Positions 1 to 9,028 of a DNA stretch of 64,000 bases are shown piece after piece. A model generated the notes under the pieces. That model was not told the origin of the DNA, did no database searches, and saw only the letters and a program-made list of their open reading frames with translations. Source of the DNA: Pseudomonadota bacterium (GTDB taxonomy: Bacteria > Pseudomonadota > Alphaproteobacteria > Rhizobiales > Aestuariivirgaceae). A program made the translations under genes and the position numbers. Position 1 is the stretch's first letter, and each line of letters begins with the position of its first letter. The DNA is taken from assembly GCA_020161855.1 (NCBI GenBank), contig JAIUNJ010000003.1, forward strand, positions 124,001 to 188,000. The letters run 5' to 3'.

Positions 1-573
1 CTTCTTCACGGCATCGGCAGGGATCACCACCGCACCATGGAAATCAGCATGGATCACGTCGTCATGCTGGACCAGCATGCCGAAGATATTGGCGTCGCAG
101 TTCATCTGCACCATGTGAATATGCGCATGGCTGGGGCCGATGCGTCCGCCGATGATCTGGAAGCCCGGTGCGAGCATGTCGAGATCGCGGAAGGACCCAT
201 TCGTGACGCAGCCAAGAACGCCCAACGCCTTGTGAATGGTCGTCTGGACTTCGCCCCAGAAGGCTCCGAAGCCCGGCCGGTCATCAATGTCCTGGATGAC
301 GGCGATGGTCGGCAGGTCCGTCGGCGACACATAGTCATACCACGCCTCGCGCTCAGGGATGGGACCGCGCGGCGGCTCCTTGGCGCGCACCAGGCCGGTT
401 CTGGCGAGACCGACGATCGGCGGAAACTTGCGATCGACAGCCACCATCGGCTCGACAGTGAAGCCTACCGCGCGGCGCTCCGGAACGATCAGTTCGAGAC
501 CGTTGCAGATCGTCGGCGTGTCCCACTGCTTCAGAACTTCAAGGTCGGCGGCATTGAAGGGAAATTTGCTCAT
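1..573 (-). CDS. RraA-like / HMG aldolase-family protein (3' end beyond window)
   Basis: The visible 191 residues start at an ATG at 573 and run off the left edge. They resemble the RraA / 4-hydroxy-4-methyl-2-oxoglutarate aldolase fold: an N-terminal DTPTICNGLE stretch near residue 18 and the family core GCVTNGSFRD near residue 130, where the Arg-Asp pair binds substrate and metal in known aldolases. It is the last visible gene of a leftward sugar or sugar-acid operon, 47 bp after an oxidoreductase gene. In that setting a retro-aldol cleavage of a 2-oxo acid is more likely than the RNase E inhibition that gave RraA its name. The substrate is not readable from the sequence. Confidence 0.82.
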   Translation of the reverse strand, partial: MSKFPFNAADLEVLKQWDTPTICNGLELIVPERRAVGFTVEPMVAVDRKFPPIVGLARTGLVRAKEPPRGPIPEREAWYDYVSPTDLPTIAVIQDIDDRPGFGAFWGEVQTTIHKALGVLGCVTNGSFRDLDMLAPGFQIIGGRIGPSHAHIHMVQMNCDANIFGMLVQHDDVIHADFHGAVVIPADAVKK

Positions 574-620
574 TGTCTTATATCCTGCGTAAGGGGTTGG
601 GTCAGGGTTGATGGGTGAAT

Positions 621-1664
621 TCAGGCTTTCGGGCGAACGCTGGCATGCGTGCGGGCCGACTCGTAGGCCGCCTCCACCAGCGCATAGGTCTTGAGATTGT
701 CTTCGCCCGAAGTGTCAGCCGGAACACCGGCGCGCAAAGCATCGAGCATGTGCTTGCAGGTGTTGCGGGCAGCTTCCTGCGAGACGTGCCATGGCCGTGT
801 CGTCCAGTGCAGCAGCGGCGTGCCGACACGCTCCTCGAAGGACAGGCCCTGCGTTGTGACCACCATGGTCTCGCCCTTCTTCATGATGAGCGAGCCTTGC
901 GACCCCTCGATCTCGAGAAGTGTCTCCGGAAAGGCGTCGTCGGCGCGGCGCGCCTCATAGGTGCATTCGACGACCGACACTGCACCCGACGTGTGGCGCA
1001 GCATCATCGTGGCCGTATCCTCGGCCCGGACCTTGGGATTCCGCCGCTGCGTTTCGCAATAGACACGCTCGACTTCGCCCATGAACACGCGCGCCAGATC
1101 GAGAACGTGAATGCCGACATCCAGAATGGCGAGCCGCTCTTCGTTATAGAAATAGGGCTGCCCCTTGTAGACATCATAGCCCGTGCGGAAATTGATGCGC
1201 GCCCAACTCGGCTCGCCGATGGTTCCCGCAGCGATCACTTGCGCGACCCGCATCATGGCTGCAGCAAAACGGAAATTCTCATGCACCGCCAGCCAGGCGC
1301 CGTTCGCCTTGGCCGTCTCGACAATTGCCACGCATTCTTCCCACTGAGGGGCGAATGGCTTCTGCACCACGGTTGCAATCTTGCGCTTGGCCGTGAGCGC
1401 CGCCAGTTCACGGTGAGTGTCCATGCGGGTGGTGATGTCAACGAGATCGAGCTTCACGGAGTCGAGCATCTGGCCGGCGTCTGTGAACCATTGCGCGCCG
1501 AATTGCTCGCCCGCAGCCCGGGCCCTTGCCTCGTCGCGGTCGCAGACGGCAACCAGATGAGCGCCCTCCGCGGCAAGGTCTCGCCAGGAATTCAGATGGT
1601 TCTGAGCGTAAAATCCGCAGCCAATCAATCCGACACGGACAGGCGAGGCTTCAGCATTCTTCAT
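621..1664 (-). CDS. Gfo/Idh/MocA-family NAD(P)-dependent oxidoreductase
   Basis: This 347-residue protein has an N-terminal Rossmann fold (VGLIGCGFYAQNH, residues 11-23) and the C-terminal alpha/beta domain of glucose-fructose oxidoreductase and inositol dehydrogenase relatives. The usual EKP cofactor/catalytic motif reads VQKPF, so Glu is replaced by Gln while the catalytic Lys stays. The DxxxH-type site is present as DVGIH. Such enzymes oxidise or reduce sugar hydroxyls with NAD(P). It lies 19 bp after the SDR gene in the sugar-transport operon and probably acts in the same degradation path. The exact sugar is unknown. Confidence 0.9.
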   Translation of the reverse strand: MKNAEASPVRVGLIGCGFYAQNHLNSWRDLAAEGAHLVAVCDRDEARARAAGEQFGAQWFTDAGQMLDSVKLDLVDITTRMDTHRELAALTAKRKIATVVQKPFAPQWEECVAIVETAKANGAWLAVHENFRFAAAMMRVAQVIAAGTIGEPSWARINFRTGYDVYKGQPYFYNEERLAILDVGIHVLDLARVFMGEVERVYCETQRRNPKVRAEDTATMMLRHTSGAVSVVECTYEARRADDAFPETLLEIEGSQGSLIMKKGETMVVTTQGLSFEERVGTPLLHWTTRPWHVSQEAARNTCKHMLDALRAGVPADTSGEDNLKTYALVEAAYESARTHASVRPKA

Positions 1665-1683
1665 GTGGCATGTCCTGTGAGTG

Positions 1684-2451
1684 CTAAAGTTGAATTGAGT
1701 AACCGCCGTCGACCGGGATGGCTGTACCCGTCACAAAGTCCGAGGCGCGGCTGGCCAGGAAAACCGCCAGGCCGGCAAGATCCCGTGGCTCGCCCCAGCG
1801 TCCCGCAGGCGTCCGCTCCACGACCTTGGAAAACATCTCCGGCGCTGACTGGCGGCCACCACGCGTCAGAGGCGTGTCAATGAAGCCTGGCAGTATGGCG
1901 TTGACCTGAACATTGTAGCGCGCCCAGGACACGGCCAGCGACTTCGTAAGCTGCACGACGCCGCCCTTGCTGGACGAATAGGGCCCGATAAGCGCACCCC
2001 CGAAGATCGAGGACATGGATCCGATCGTGATGACCTTGCCGCCGCCCACCAACTTGAAAGCCGGCAGAACAGCTTTGGCGCACAGAAATGCACCTGTCAG
2101 GTTGGTTCCGAGGATCTCGTTCCATTCCTTGAGCGTGTAGTCCTCAGGCTGCTTCCTGACATTTACACCGGCGTTGGCCACCAGAATGTCAATCCGGCCG
2201 AAGGCGCGGGTCACGGCCTCCACCATTCCGGAAACCGAGTCTTCGTCAGAGATATCTGCCTCAACAGCGATCACATGATCCGACACGGCCTTCAGCTCTG
2301 TAAGTGCGGAAGCGCATTTCGCAGCGTTCCGCCCGGAAATCGCAACGCGCGCACCAGCGGCGGCAAGGCCCTTGGCTATGCCTAGGCCTATGCCGCCATT
2401 GCCGCCGGTCACCAACGCAACGCGTTCAGATAAATCAAATGGCCCAGTCAC
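1684..2451 (-). CDS. SDR-family dehydrogenase/reductase
   Basis: This classical short-chain dehydrogenase has 255 residues, the normal size. It shows the cofactor motif TGGNGGIG (residues 16-23), the structural NAG, the catalytic Ser in IGSMSS and the YSSSK (YxxxK) active site, and ends with the common PVDGGYS tail. No basic residue follows the glycine motif, which weakly favours NAD(H). It sits between the ABC permease and the Gfo/Idh gene in a leftward operon and presumably oxidises the imported sugar or a derived lactone or acid. Confidence 0.92.
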   Translation of the reverse strand: MTGPFDLSERVALVTGGNGGIGLGIAKGLAAAGARVAISGRNAAKCASALTELKAVSDHVIAVEADISDEDSVSGMVEAVTRAFGRIDILVANAGVNVRKQPEDYTLKEWNEILGTNLTGAFLCAKAVLPAFKLVGGGKVITIGSMSSIFGGALIGPYSSSKGGVVQLTKSLAVSWARYNVQVNAILPGFIDTPLTRGGRQSAPEMFSKVVERTPAGRWGEPRDLAGLAVFLASRASDFVTGTAIPVDGGYSIQL

Positions 2452-2496
2452 GATCTTGAACTTTCAGGTTTGGGCGGGGCAGGCTTGGCGAGAGGC

Positions 2497-3477
2497 TTAG
2501 TCGGGTTCGACCCTGATTTTCCGCCGCTCAAGCCGCTCGAGCACTGTCGTCCGCGAACTGTCGGTGAACACCGCAATGAAGATGATGACGCTGATGACGA
2601 GCGGGTAAATATATGGATTGGCGTTGGTCATCACGAGGCCGTTCTCGACCGTCTGGATCAGGACGGCGCCGAAGACTGTTCCGAGTACGCCGCCACGGCC
2701 GCCGAAGAGGCTGGTGCCGCCAAGCACCGCAGCCGCAATCACGGGAAACTCCTTTTGGAAGCCGAAGGTCGACGAGGCAACGGCGACCTGGCTGCCGGAG
2801 ACAAGTCCGCCAACAGCGGCGCATACGCCGCAGATACAATAGACAGTGAAGACAACGCGCTTCACATTGATGCCGGCTTTGGCCGCCGCATCAGGGTCCG
2901 CACCAATCGCATAAACCTGGCGTCCGAAGGTCGTGAGCTTCAGCACCACCAGTGCAATGATCAGGACAATTGCGAAGACCCAGATGGCTGAAGGTACGCC
3001 AAGATAGGTAGCCCGGCCAAAGGCAAGCACGCTCTTGCTGAAGGGCACCATCTTGTTGCCGGAGAAATACAGCGCGATGCCCCGGCCAATGAACAGCGTC
3101 GCCAGGGTCGTGATGAAGGCAGCAACGCGGAGCTGCGTGATCATGAAGGCATTGACGGCGCCAAAGGCGAGCCCCAGCAGCGCTACGACCGGAAAGGCCA
3201 CAAGGGGCGGCATGCCGACAAGGAACACCCCCAGGATCGCCGCACTCAGATACATGTTAGCGCCGACCGAAAGATCGATGCCCGCGATCAGCAGCACAAA
3301 GGTCATGCCAATGGCGATGATTGCAATGTGGCTGGCCTGGTTGACGATGTTGACGAAATTGATGGGGGTCAGAAACCTGTCCGACATCAGGCCGAAAACG
3401 ATGACCAGCACCGCGAAGAGGAGAAGCGGTGCATTTTGCAGGACGAGAAGCGAGAACTTGCCGCGGAAGCCGCTCAT
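2497..3477 (-). CDS. Sugar ABC transporter permease (RbsC type)
   Basis: This hydrophobic protein of about 326 residues is a branched-chain/ribose-type permease of the inner membrane, with some eight to ten membrane helices and the family stretch AGIDLSVGANM. The start at 3477 is chosen because its ATG overlaps the TGA of the upstream ATPase gene (ATGA); a start at 3504 would overlap further without gain. It is the second of two non-identical permeases here, so the transporter probably uses a permease heterodimer around one double ATPase. Confidence 0.92.
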   Translation of the reverse strand: MSGFRGKFSLLVLQNAPLLLFAVLVIVFGLMSDRFLTPINFVNIVNQASHIAIIAIGMTFVLLIAGIDLSVGANMYLSAAILGVFLVGMPPLVAFPVVALLGLAFGAVNAFMITQLRVAAFITTLATLFIGRGIALYFSGNKMVPFSKSVLAFGRATYLGVPSAIWVFAIVLIIALVVLKLTTFGRQVYAIGADPDAAAKAGINVKRVVFTVYCICGVCAAVGGLVSGSQVAVASSTFGFQKEFPVIAAAVLGGTSLFGGRGGVLGTVFGAVLIQTVENGLVMTNANPYIYPLVISVIIFIAVFTDSSRTTVLERLERRKIRVEPD

Positions 3478-5042
3478 GCCGCCGTACTCCGGTTTCCGTC
3501 CCACATGGCAGCGCGGAGAATGTCCTCACGGTTGAAACCGCCGCGATCAAAGGTGGCACGGATTTCTCCGTGCGCCATCACCATGATGCGGTCACACATA
3601 CCGACAAGCTCTTCAATTTCAGACGAGATCATGAGAATGCATGCACCTCGTGCTGCCAGGGAATTGATGATCTTGTAGACTTCGTTCTTGGCACCGACGT
3701 CGATGCCGCGCGTCGGTTCATCCAAAATGAATATCTTGGGCTCGCGCAGCAGCCACTTGCCAATGACGACCTTCTGCTGATTGCCGCCGGAGAGATTTTT
3801 GACCAGCGTACGGGCAATGTCCTTCGCGCTGATCTGCACAGAGGCGCTCATTTTCTGGACATCGCCGTCAAGACGTCCGTGGTCGATAAAGCCTCCAAGC
3901 CCGCCCGCATACTTCTGCAAGGACGACAACGCGATATTGTTGTCGATGGGCGCTTCCATCATCAGGCCCTCGACGCGGCGGTCCTCGGTGAGGAAGGCCA
4001 TGCCGTGATCCATGCAAACCGTCGGTGTTGGGGCAACGACCGGCACACCGCTGACCTTGATCTCGCCCGAACTATAGGGATCAATGCCAAACAGGATGCG
4101 CGCAAGCTCGGATCTTCCGGCGCCCATCAGGCCCGATATGCCGAGCACCTCGCCCGCTCGCACCGTGAAAGTGATATCCTTCACTGTTCCGCGCTGCGTG
4201 ACACCTGAAACTTCCAGAACCGGTTCACCTTTCGGAGCAGAATAGTCGCGAGGCGGGAACAACTGATCGATGCTGCGCCCCACCATCAGCGAGATCATGC
4301 GTTCAATCGTCATGTCCGATTTCAGCGCACTGCCGACAACATGGCCATCGCGCAACACGACGATGTCGTCGCAGATGCGCATGACGTCATCAAGGATATG
4401 GCTGATGTAAATGATCGCGATACCCTGCGCCCGCAGCCGATTGATGATATCGAAGAGCCGTTCTGTTTCACGCGTCGTGAGTGAGGTTGTCGGCTCATCA
4501 AAGATGATCACCTTGGCCTTGGCGCCAAGAGCCTTGGCAATTTCGACAAGCTGCCGTTCGCCTTGCGAGAGCTTGTTGACAAGCGTCGAGGGCGAGAGGT
4601 CCAGGTCCACGGCGGCGAGCAATTCCGCCGCCCGCTTGCGGGCTGCAGCACGGTCAATGAACGGCAGCCCCGGCACCAGCTTCGGGAATTCGGTGATGAA
4701 GAGGTTTTCAGCGATGCTGAGATTGCGGAACAGGTTCAGTTCCTGGTGGATGAAGGCAATGCCCTGCCGCGCCGCATCACGCGGACCCTTGGGCTTGTAG
4801 TCGACGCCATCGAACTGGATCTGGCCCGCATCCTTCTGGTGGACGCCGCCAATGATATTCATGGTTGTCGACTTGCCGGAGCCGTTTTCTCCGACAAGGC
4901 CGAGCACCCGGCCGGCCTTCAGTGAAAAGCCGACCTTGTGCAGCACTTCAACTCCGAAGAAGCTCTTGCAGAGCCCTTCGATCTTGAGAAGGGGTTGGTC
5001 TGCCTCAGGGGCCGCCTGCAGGGGGGAGACAGGGGCCGTCAT
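3474..5042 (-). CDS. Sugar ABC transporter ATP-binding protein, two fused NBDs (RbsA/XylG type)
   Basis: The 522-residue protein holds two nucleotide-binding domains in tandem. The N-terminal half has Walker A GENGSGKST, signature LSQGERQ and Walker B IIFDEPT. The C-terminal half has the degenerate Walker A GLMGAGRSE typical of the second half of sugar ATPases, signature LSGGNQQ and FILDEPT. It energises uptake through the two flanking permeases. Both junctions are 4-bp ATGA overlaps, so the three genes are translationally coupled. Confidence 0.95.
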   Translation of the reverse strand: MTAPVSPLQAAPEADQPLLKIEGLCKSFFGVEVLHKVGFSLKAGRVLGLVGENGSGKSTTMNIIGGVHQKDAGQIQFDGVDYKPKGPRDAARQGIAFIHQELNLFRNLSIAENLFITEFPKLVPGLPFIDRAAARKRAAELLAAVDLDLSPSTLVNKLSQGERQLVEIAKALGAKAKVIIFDEPTTSLTTRETERLFDIINRLRAQGIAIIYISHILDDVMRICDDIVVLRDGHVVGSALKSDMTIERMISLMVGRSIDQLFPPRDYSAPKGEPVLEVSGVTQRGTVKDITFTVRAGEVLGISGLMGAGRSELARILFGIDPYSSGEIKVSGVPVVAPTPTVCMDHGMAFLTEDRRVEGLMMEAPIDNNIALSSLQKYAGGLGGFIDHGRLDGDVQKMSASVQISAKDIARTLVKNLSGGNQQKVVIGKWLLREPKIFILDEPTRGIDVGAKNEVYKIINSLAARGACILMISSEIEELVGMCDRIMVMAHGEIRATFDRGGFNREDILRAAMWDGNRSTAA

Positions 5043-6064
5043 CGGCTGACCAACAAGCGGTGGCGCTGGGCGTCAATGATCGCCGCGGCGAGAATGATGC
5101 TGCCTTTGATGGCAAAGACCGAAGCGATGGGAAGCCCCATGAGCTGAAGGCTCTTGTCGATCACGGTGAGAAACAGCACGCCGAAGATCGTCCACAGGAT
5201 CTTGCCCTTGCCGCCGAACAGGCTGACGCCGCCGATGACGGCAGCACCGATCACGTCAAGCAGGATGCGCTGACCAAGAACGGGGGTGCCTGTTTCGAGA
5301 CGGCCAGTGTAGAGGACAGACGAGATCGCAGCGCAGACTCCGGATATCACGAAGGCCCAGAAAATGACTTTGCGGACCGGTACGCCCGAAACTGCGGCGG
5401 CCTTGGGGTTAAGGCCGACAGCGTAGAGCCAGCGGCCATACACCGTACGGCTCAGGATGAAATGTGCAGCCCCCGCGACAACAAGCACGACGGCGAGTGA
5501 AAGCGGCAGGCCGGCGACACGCCCCTGCCCGATTTCGATGAAGGATCGTGGTAGGTTGCCGATGCTGCTCGCGTCGGTATGCACCGTGGTGTACCAGATC
5601 GCAGCGCCCGAAAAGAACATCATGGTCGTGAGCGTGACGATGAAGGGCGGCATGTTGAAGCGCGTGACGCAGGTGCCGTTGAACAGGCCGATCACGCTGC
5701 CGACGGCGAGGAATGCCAGAATTCCGGCAATGACTTCGAGGCCGCTGCCATTGGCATAGCCTGCATCACCGGTCATCACGGAAGCGCCGACCACGCTCGC
5801 CATGGCGATGATTGACGGCGCGGAAAGATCAATACCCGCAACAATGAGAACGAATGTTTGCCCGATCGCCACAACGAGCAGCGGCATCATGGCACTCAGC
5901 ACATCAAGAAGTGTATCTGCCGTTGCGATCTCCGGAACGACAAACATCATCACCGCGAAATATACAACAGTGAGGATCAGAACCAGATATTCGGAGAGAA
6001 GCAGACGTTTCCAGGCAGGCAGCGGACGTGCCTTTGAAGCGATCGTGGCGTCAGCAGAGGTCAT
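5039..6064 (-). CDS. Sugar ABC transporter permease (RbsC type)
   Basis: This 341-residue polytopic inner-membrane protein carries the family stretch AGIDLSAPSI and about eight to ten hydrophobic helices. It overlaps the ATPase gene by 4 bp and lies 75 bp after the binding-protein gene. Together with the second permease it forms the membrane channel of the importer. Confidence 0.92.
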   Translation of the reverse strand: MTSADATIASKARPLPAWKRLLLSEYLVLILTVVYFAVMMFVVPEIATADTLLDVLSAMMPLLVVAIGQTFVLIVAGIDLSAPSIIAMASVVGASVMTGDAGYANGSGLEVIAGILAFLAVGSVIGLFNGTCVTRFNMPPFIVTLTTMMFFSGAAIWYTTVHTDASSIGNLPRSFIEIGQGRVAGLPLSLAVVLVVAGAAHFILSRTVYGRWLYAVGLNPKAAAVSGVPVRKVIFWAFVISGVCAAISSVLYTGRLETGTPVLGQRILLDVIGAAVIGGVSLFGGKGKILWTIFGVLFLTVIDKSLQLMGLPIASVFAIKGSIILAAAIIDAQRHRLLVSR

Positions 6065-6139
6065 TGATCGTTTGCTCGCAGATATGCTGGACAGCAGGCG
6101 CCGCCACGATAATCAAATCGTGACGGCGCCCGGTTTAAA

Positions 6140-7141
6140 TCAGCCGTTCTGCTTCTTCCAGACGGTATAACCCCACATCTCGTCCTGCTTCTCGGCGAGA
6201 TTGGCCTGGGTGATCACGAAGCCCGGATCAAGCAGCAGCTTTTCCGGCTTCTTGCCATCCCACATGTCCTTGAAGGCCTGGAAAGCCATGTCGACTTCGA
6301 GGAAGAGGTTCTGGACGCCGCAAGCGTCGAGATAACCATCTTTCAGGCGGGCATAGGCGCCTTCGTCGCCATCGAAGCCTGCGAAGAGCACATGGCCTTC
6401 TTCACCGCGCTTGAACCACTTGTTAGCTGTCTGCAACACCTGCTCGATCTGCGGATGCATGAAGTCAGAAGATGTGACGAGGAAGTTGATGTCGGGATTG
6501 GCCTGCAGGGCGTTGGTGAGGCCAGCGAAGGCCTTGTCTGCATTCCATTCCGTCGATACGCGAGCCACAACTTCGATGATGTCGGTGTTCTTGTCGACAA
6601 CGTCAAAGAAGCCGTCACGGCGCTGGATGGCGTTCACGTCGCCGAGATCGCCGATCAGCAAGCACGCCTTGTACTTGCCGCCCATCTTCTTGGCTTCATC
6701 GACAAGGAACTGCACCGTGTCGGCCATGATCTTGCGGTTGTCGGCCTGGATGGCGACGGAATAGGCATCGCTCTCGGCGGGCGGACGGTTGAAGTGCACC
6801 ATCGGGATGCCGGCTTCGTTGGCAGCGCGGATGGCGGGAATGACGGCCTTCGAGTCGGTCTGGATGATCAGGATGCCATCGACCTTGCGGCCGATCATGG
6901 CCTTGACCTGCTCGAACTGCTTGTTGTCATCAAAGTCCGAGATGTTCTCCAGCGTTTCCCAGCCGTTTTCCTTGGCCTTGGCGCGCATGATTTCGATGCC
7001 AGAGACCCAGAAGGGGGACACAAGACTGTCAAAGAGGAGAGCAACGGTTTTCGTTCCCTCGGCCTTGACCATGATGGGAAGCCCCATCGTTCCTGCAGCG
7101 AGCAAGGCGCCGACAGTGAAGTCGCGACGCGTGATCTTCAT
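6140..7141 (-). CDS. Periplasmic sugar-binding protein (LacI/RbsB-like, PF13407 type)
   Basis: The 333-residue solute-binding protein opens with a twin-arginine-type signal (MKITRRDFTVGALL, then a hydrophobic stretch ending around AEG at residue 30), suggesting Tat export or at least a Tat-like leader. The mature part has the two-lobed ribose-binding fold; VDGILIIQTDSKAV lies near residue 85 and FAGFDGDEGAY near residue 260. As the first gene of the operon it would be the most strongly expressed, and it sets substrate choice. It faces a divergent FadR-type regulator across an intergenic region with clear operators. Confidence 0.93.
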   Translation of the reverse strand: MKITRRDFTVGALLAAGTMGLPIMVKAEGTKTVALLFDSLVSPFWVSGIEIMRAKAKENGWETLENISDFDDNKQFEQVKAMIGRKVDGILIIQTDSKAVIPAIRAANEAGIPMVHFNRPPAESDAYSVAIQADNRKIMADTVQFLVDEAKKMGGKYKACLLIGDLGDVNAIQRRDGFFDVVDKNTDIIEVVARVSTEWNADKAFAGLTNALQANPDINFLVTSSDFMHPQIEQVLQTANKWFKRGEEGHVLFAGFDGDEGAYARLKDGYLDACGVQNLFLEVDMAFQAFKDMWDGKKPEKLLLDPGFVITQANLAEKQDEMWGYTVWKKQNG

Positions 7142-7237
7142 GTAGTTTCTCCCATTTCATTTTGTGAACGGCGTTCTAGGTGGGCCGCTGACGCCGAGGA
7201 TCTTCGGCGCTTGAGTGAAACCTTACGGCTCGAAAAG

Positions 7238-7275
7238 TTGTTAGACAAGTGTATAAACGGAAATTTGTTAGACAA
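7238..7275. promoter_or_regulatory. Two FadR/GntR-type operators overlapping the sugar operon promoter
   Basis: Two exact copies of the 11-mer TTGTTAGACAA lie at 7238-7248 and 7265-7275. Each fits the FadR-subfamily consensus TNGTNNNACNA. Read leftward, the copy at 7265-7275 contains a plausible -35 (TTGTCT) and the copy at 7238-7248 touches a plausible -10 (TACACT, 7248-7253) with 16 bp between. A regulator bound at both would cover the promoter of the binding-protein operon. The right copy also lies 29 bp before the regulator start, allowing autoregulation. Confidence 0.8.
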
Positions 7276-7304
7276 CTTTTTAGAGTCATGGCAGATATGC
7301 AATT

Positions 7305-8018
7305 ATGACTTCAGGCGAGACGCGTGCGCTTGCTCAATCCCCGGCAAGAACTCCAGCAGCTGAAGAGATCGCGCAGCATCTGGTTGTCTTGATCCGGGAA
7401 GGAGTCATTGCTGCAGGTGCGAAATTGCCGACCGAGCAAACGCTGAGCCGGCAGTTCGGCGTCAGCCGCACTGTGGTTCGGGAAGCAATCTCCAGATTGA
7501 AGTCTGATGGTCTCGTCAAGTCGCGGCAAGGCAGCGGCGTGTCTGTCGTACCGGCCTCGGTAAGGCGGTCATTCAAGTTGCAGGGAACGGCGCTCGACCG
7601 CAGGCAGGTGCTTGCGTTGCTCGAGCTGCGGCAGCCGCTGGAAATGGCCTCGGCACGGCTGGCAGCGCTGCGCCATACACCGGGCGACCTCCAGGAAATT
7701 CTCGATGCGCAGCAGCGCATGCTCGATTCACAAGAATGGAGCGAGGAAGGGCTGCAGGCCGATCTCGATTTCCACCACGCCATCGCCAAGGCCACCGACA
7801 ATTCCTTCTATGCCGATTTCATGGCTTTTCTCGGTGGCGCACTCCGCGCAACAATCGTGGCCGCGCGGCTGGCGAGCACCAATCCCAACGTAAAGGCCAT
7901 CACCGTGGAAGAGCACCTGAAAATCATTCAGGCGATCAAGGCGCGCGATCCTGATGCGGCGGGCCAGGCAATGCTGCTGCACATTCAGGGTGCAAGTCTT
8001 CGCATGGCGCCGGAATAA
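7305..8018 (+). CDS. FadR/GntR-family transcriptional regulator
   Basis: The 237-residue protein has an N-terminal GntR winged helix (LPTEQTLSRQFGVSRTVVREAISRL, residues 42-66, the usual recognition helix) and an all-helical FCD ligand domain. The metal/ligand pattern DLDFHHAIAKAT and later the His in HLKIIQAI are present. FCD regulators usually sense small organic acids or sugar acids. It is divergent from the transport operon and its predicted operators occur twice in the shared intergenic region, so it most likely represses that operon until an inducer binds. Confidence 0.93.
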   Translation: MTSGETRALAQSPARTPAAEEIAQHLVVLIREGVIAAGAKLPTEQTLSRQFGVSRTVVREAISRLKSDGLVKSRQGSGVSVVPASVRRSFKLQGTALDRRQVLALLELRQPLEMASARLAALRHTPGDLQEILDAQQRMLDSQEWSEEGLQADLDFHHAIAKATDNSFYADFMAFLGGALRATIVAARLASTNPNVKAITVEEHLKIIQAIKARDPDAAGQAMLLHIQGASLRMAPE

Positions 8019-8035
8019 CCCGGCGTCTCAGAACG

Positions 8036-9028
8036 TCAGTTCACCTTGAAAGGCACTACACCGCTGAAGCGCCCGCCCGGTGGCGGTGGGAAACTGGTCG
8101 ATGCCACCAGACTGCGCGCGGCCGCGTCAAGCGCGCCATTGCCAGAGGAGCGCGCCACAGATGCCGAGACCACGGCGCCGCTCGGACCAATGGTAAAACG
8201 AATGGAGACTGTTCCCTTGCCACCCCGGCTGGCCAGAGCCCCCCTTCGCCCGGACAGGCGCGACTGGACGATTGCACGATAGCGGGCTGCATTTGCTGCA
8301 CCTCCCGATTTGTCGCCACCGCGCTGGTCTTTTCCGGCAACGGCATTGCCACCCTTCTTGGCAACCTTCTCCTTGCCCGGGGCCGCCTTCGGCTTGTTTG
8401 GTGGCTTATCTTTTGGAGGAGGCGCCTTGGTGTCTTTAGGCGGCTGCGGCTTGTCTTTCGCTTTGGGTTTGGGTTGCTCGGGAACCGCCTGTGGCTTCTC
8501 CGGGGACTTCTCGGGCTGTGATGCCTGAACTTCCGGAGCCGCTGGTTTCTCGACAACGGCCGCCGGGGCCTCTTCTGCCGGCGTCTCCTTAATATCATCC
8601 GGCGACGTATCGGGGGTCACCAGACTTTCCGTTGCCATCGCTTCCTGCTGTTCGGCGTTGACGGGCGGTTCAGTTCTGTCGGCTGGAGACTCGATTGCTT
8701 CGCTGACGTCCGGCGCAGCCTTCGTCTGCTCAGTTGCCGGCGCCTCCTGCACAGGCAAAGCGTCTGCCGGTTCAGAAGCCTCCATCGATTCAACGGAAGC
8801 ATCAACGGCATCAAAATGCTCGTCGCTGGCAACTTCGGGCTCGGTCTCCTCGGCCTCTTCACTTTCAGTTTCGGCAATCAAGGCCAGTTGCACTGTTGCC
8901 TCCGGCTCAGGCGGCGGAGCACGGGTCTCAAGCAAGGCAACGGGCAACAGCACAAGCCCATGGACGGCAACCGTCGCTGCCATGCACACAGCGCGCATTC
9001 CACCGCTCAGGGCCTGCAGTCCTTGCAT
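8036..9028 (-). CDS. tonB: TonB-family energy transducer
   Basis: The 330-residue protein has an N-terminal membrane anchor (residues 14-34), a long Glu/Pro/Lys-rich periplasm-spanning linker (residues about 40-225), and a C-terminal TonB domain of about 85 residues containing GTVSIRFTIGPSGAV and ending in FKVN. TonB passes energy from the ExbB-ExbD motor to outer-membrane receptors. Its ATG overlaps the ExbD stop by one base. No TonB-dependent receptor lies in this window. Confidence 0.9.
   Translation of the reverse strand: MQGLQALSGGMRAVCMAATVAVHGLVLLPVALLETRAPPPEPEATVQLALIAETESEEAEETEPEVASDEHFDAVDASVESMEASEPADALPVQEAPATEQTKAAPDVSEAIESPADRTEPPVNAEQQEAMATESLVTPDTSPDDIKETPAEEAPAAVVEKPAAPEVQASQPEKSPEKPQAVPEQPKPKAKDKPQPPKDTKAPPPKDKPPNKPKAAPGKEKVAKKGGNAVAGKDQRGGDKSGGAANAARYRAIVQSRLSGRRGALASRGGKGTVSIRFTIGPSGAVVSASVARSSGNGALDAAARSLVASTSFPPPPGGRFSGVVPFKVN

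Noticed and set aside
37-618. Open frame of 193 codons on the plus strand at the left edge
   Set aside because: It is antisense to the RraA-like gene, which has family motifs; a GC-rich shadow frame.
615-1883. 422-codon open frame on the plus strand
   Set aside because: It runs antisense to the Gfo/Idh gene and into the SDR gene, with no family features.
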